Positions 57,597 through 57,824 of a DNA stretch of 57,824 bases are shown in pieces; the stretch's first letter is position 1, and the number at the start of each line of letters is the position of its first letter. The position numbers and the translations under genes are program-made. The notes under the pieces were generated by a model. The model was not told the origin of the DNA and made no database searches. It saw nothing but the letters and a program-made list of their open reading frames with translations. The stretch is from Haemophilus quentini (GTDB taxonomy: Bacteria; Pseudomonadota; Gammaproteobacteria; Enterobacterales; Pasteurellaceae). The stretch covers positions 1 to 57,824 of the forward strand of contig MDJB01000006.1 of the NCBI GenBank assembly GCA_001752465.1, written 5' to 3'.

Positions 57597-57787
57597 TGTG
57601 ATCTCTCTTGTTCTAAATTTATAGCAACTATCTAAATAGCAAAGAGTACGAACTGCATAGCAGTTATACTTCCTTTATTATTTGTAGATGTAGGGGCTAT
57701 TACATTTGCTCTTAAAGTGCGGTTGGTCTGGAGAGATTTTTTACGACGGTGCAACAAGTTTACAAAGAATAGGAAAAAAAAGCAAAA

Positions 57788-57809
57788 ACCCCAGCTTTTC
57801 AACTGGGGT
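57788..57809 (-). terminator. Terminator of a gene lying right of the window
   Basis: ACCCCAG (57788-57794) pairs with CTGGGGT (57803-57809). On the minus strand it is followed by a T-rich tract (TTTTTGCTTTTTTT), so it should end a minus-strand gene beyond the right edge. Confidence 0.85.
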
Positions 57810-57824
57810 TCTTATCTTTTATTC

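Overview
The window is almost certainly chromosome of a Haemophilus species close to H. influenzae, most likely H. haemolyticus. It is AT-rich, carries dozens of copies of the Haemophilus uptake signal core AAGTGCGGT/ACCGCACTT, and most genes are recognisable H. influenzae orthologues. The strongest species marker is a complete hemophilin (hpl) locus with the heme-ligand histidine at residue 119, a hemophore described in H. haemolyticus. No rRNA, tRNA or CRISPR array was seen.

Layout, left to right. (1) 1-3300: a cysteine-type ABC transporter operon. The first permease and the binding protein are intact, but the second permease and the ATPase each carry one in-frame stop codon; a 47-residue lipoprotein follows. 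(2) 3500-7450: a candidate small RNA, then NIF3-family protein, ffh and a CorC/CNNM-like membrane protein with a TTG start. (3) 7455-13335: the hemophilin operon on the minus strand (TonB-dependent receptor, hemophilin, Slam), with a Fur-like box just upstream of the receptor. (4) 13450-17890: split ThrE-type exporter, a DUF465 protein, a Wzz-like fragment, serS, and a selD that itself contains a UGA-encoded selenocysteine and a SECIS-like hairpin. (5) 18000-21150: a Dcu transporter, aspartate/glutamate racemase and divergent LysR regulator, with an FNR-like site and a T-N11-A box between them. (6) 21155-30510: lpxM, a TauE/SafE protein, mepA, an unusual block of 27-bp repeats and palindromes, aroC, an mscK-like channel, menE and seqA. 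(7) 30520-44400: ybfF, fldA-fur, gdhA, tatABC, an AgcS symporter, nagK, pgpB, ribA, a truncated small lipoprotein behind a pseudoknot-like leader, an OppA-like lipoprotein, ybaN and prlC. (8) 44640-51574: a type IC-like restriction-modification locus in the order hsdM-hsdS-abi-hsdR. (9) 51658-57824: arcB, a uracil-DNA-glycosylase-like gene, a HemR-like heme receptor, and decayed genes including an IS200/IS605 transposase remnant.

The most interesting region is the restriction locus. The hsdS gene carries two different repeat switches: a 12-bp tandem repeat encoding TSEL-TSEL at the inter-domain spacer, as in the EcoR124 family, and a 13-G tract between the two target-recognition halves. A HEPN-type Abi_2 gene sits between hsdS and hsdR, the slot that the PrrC anticodon nuclease occupies in EcoprrI. 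The normal hsdR start is followed by an ochre codon at codon 3. Together these suggest a switchable methylase whose nuclease arm may be off or weakly expressed, with a linked abortive-infection RNase.

The two heme systems (hemophilin-Slam-receptor and HemR) together with Fur point to active competition for host heme. Several genes carry single in-frame stops while the rest of the reading frame is intact, which suggests recent gene loss or, less likely, sequencing error.
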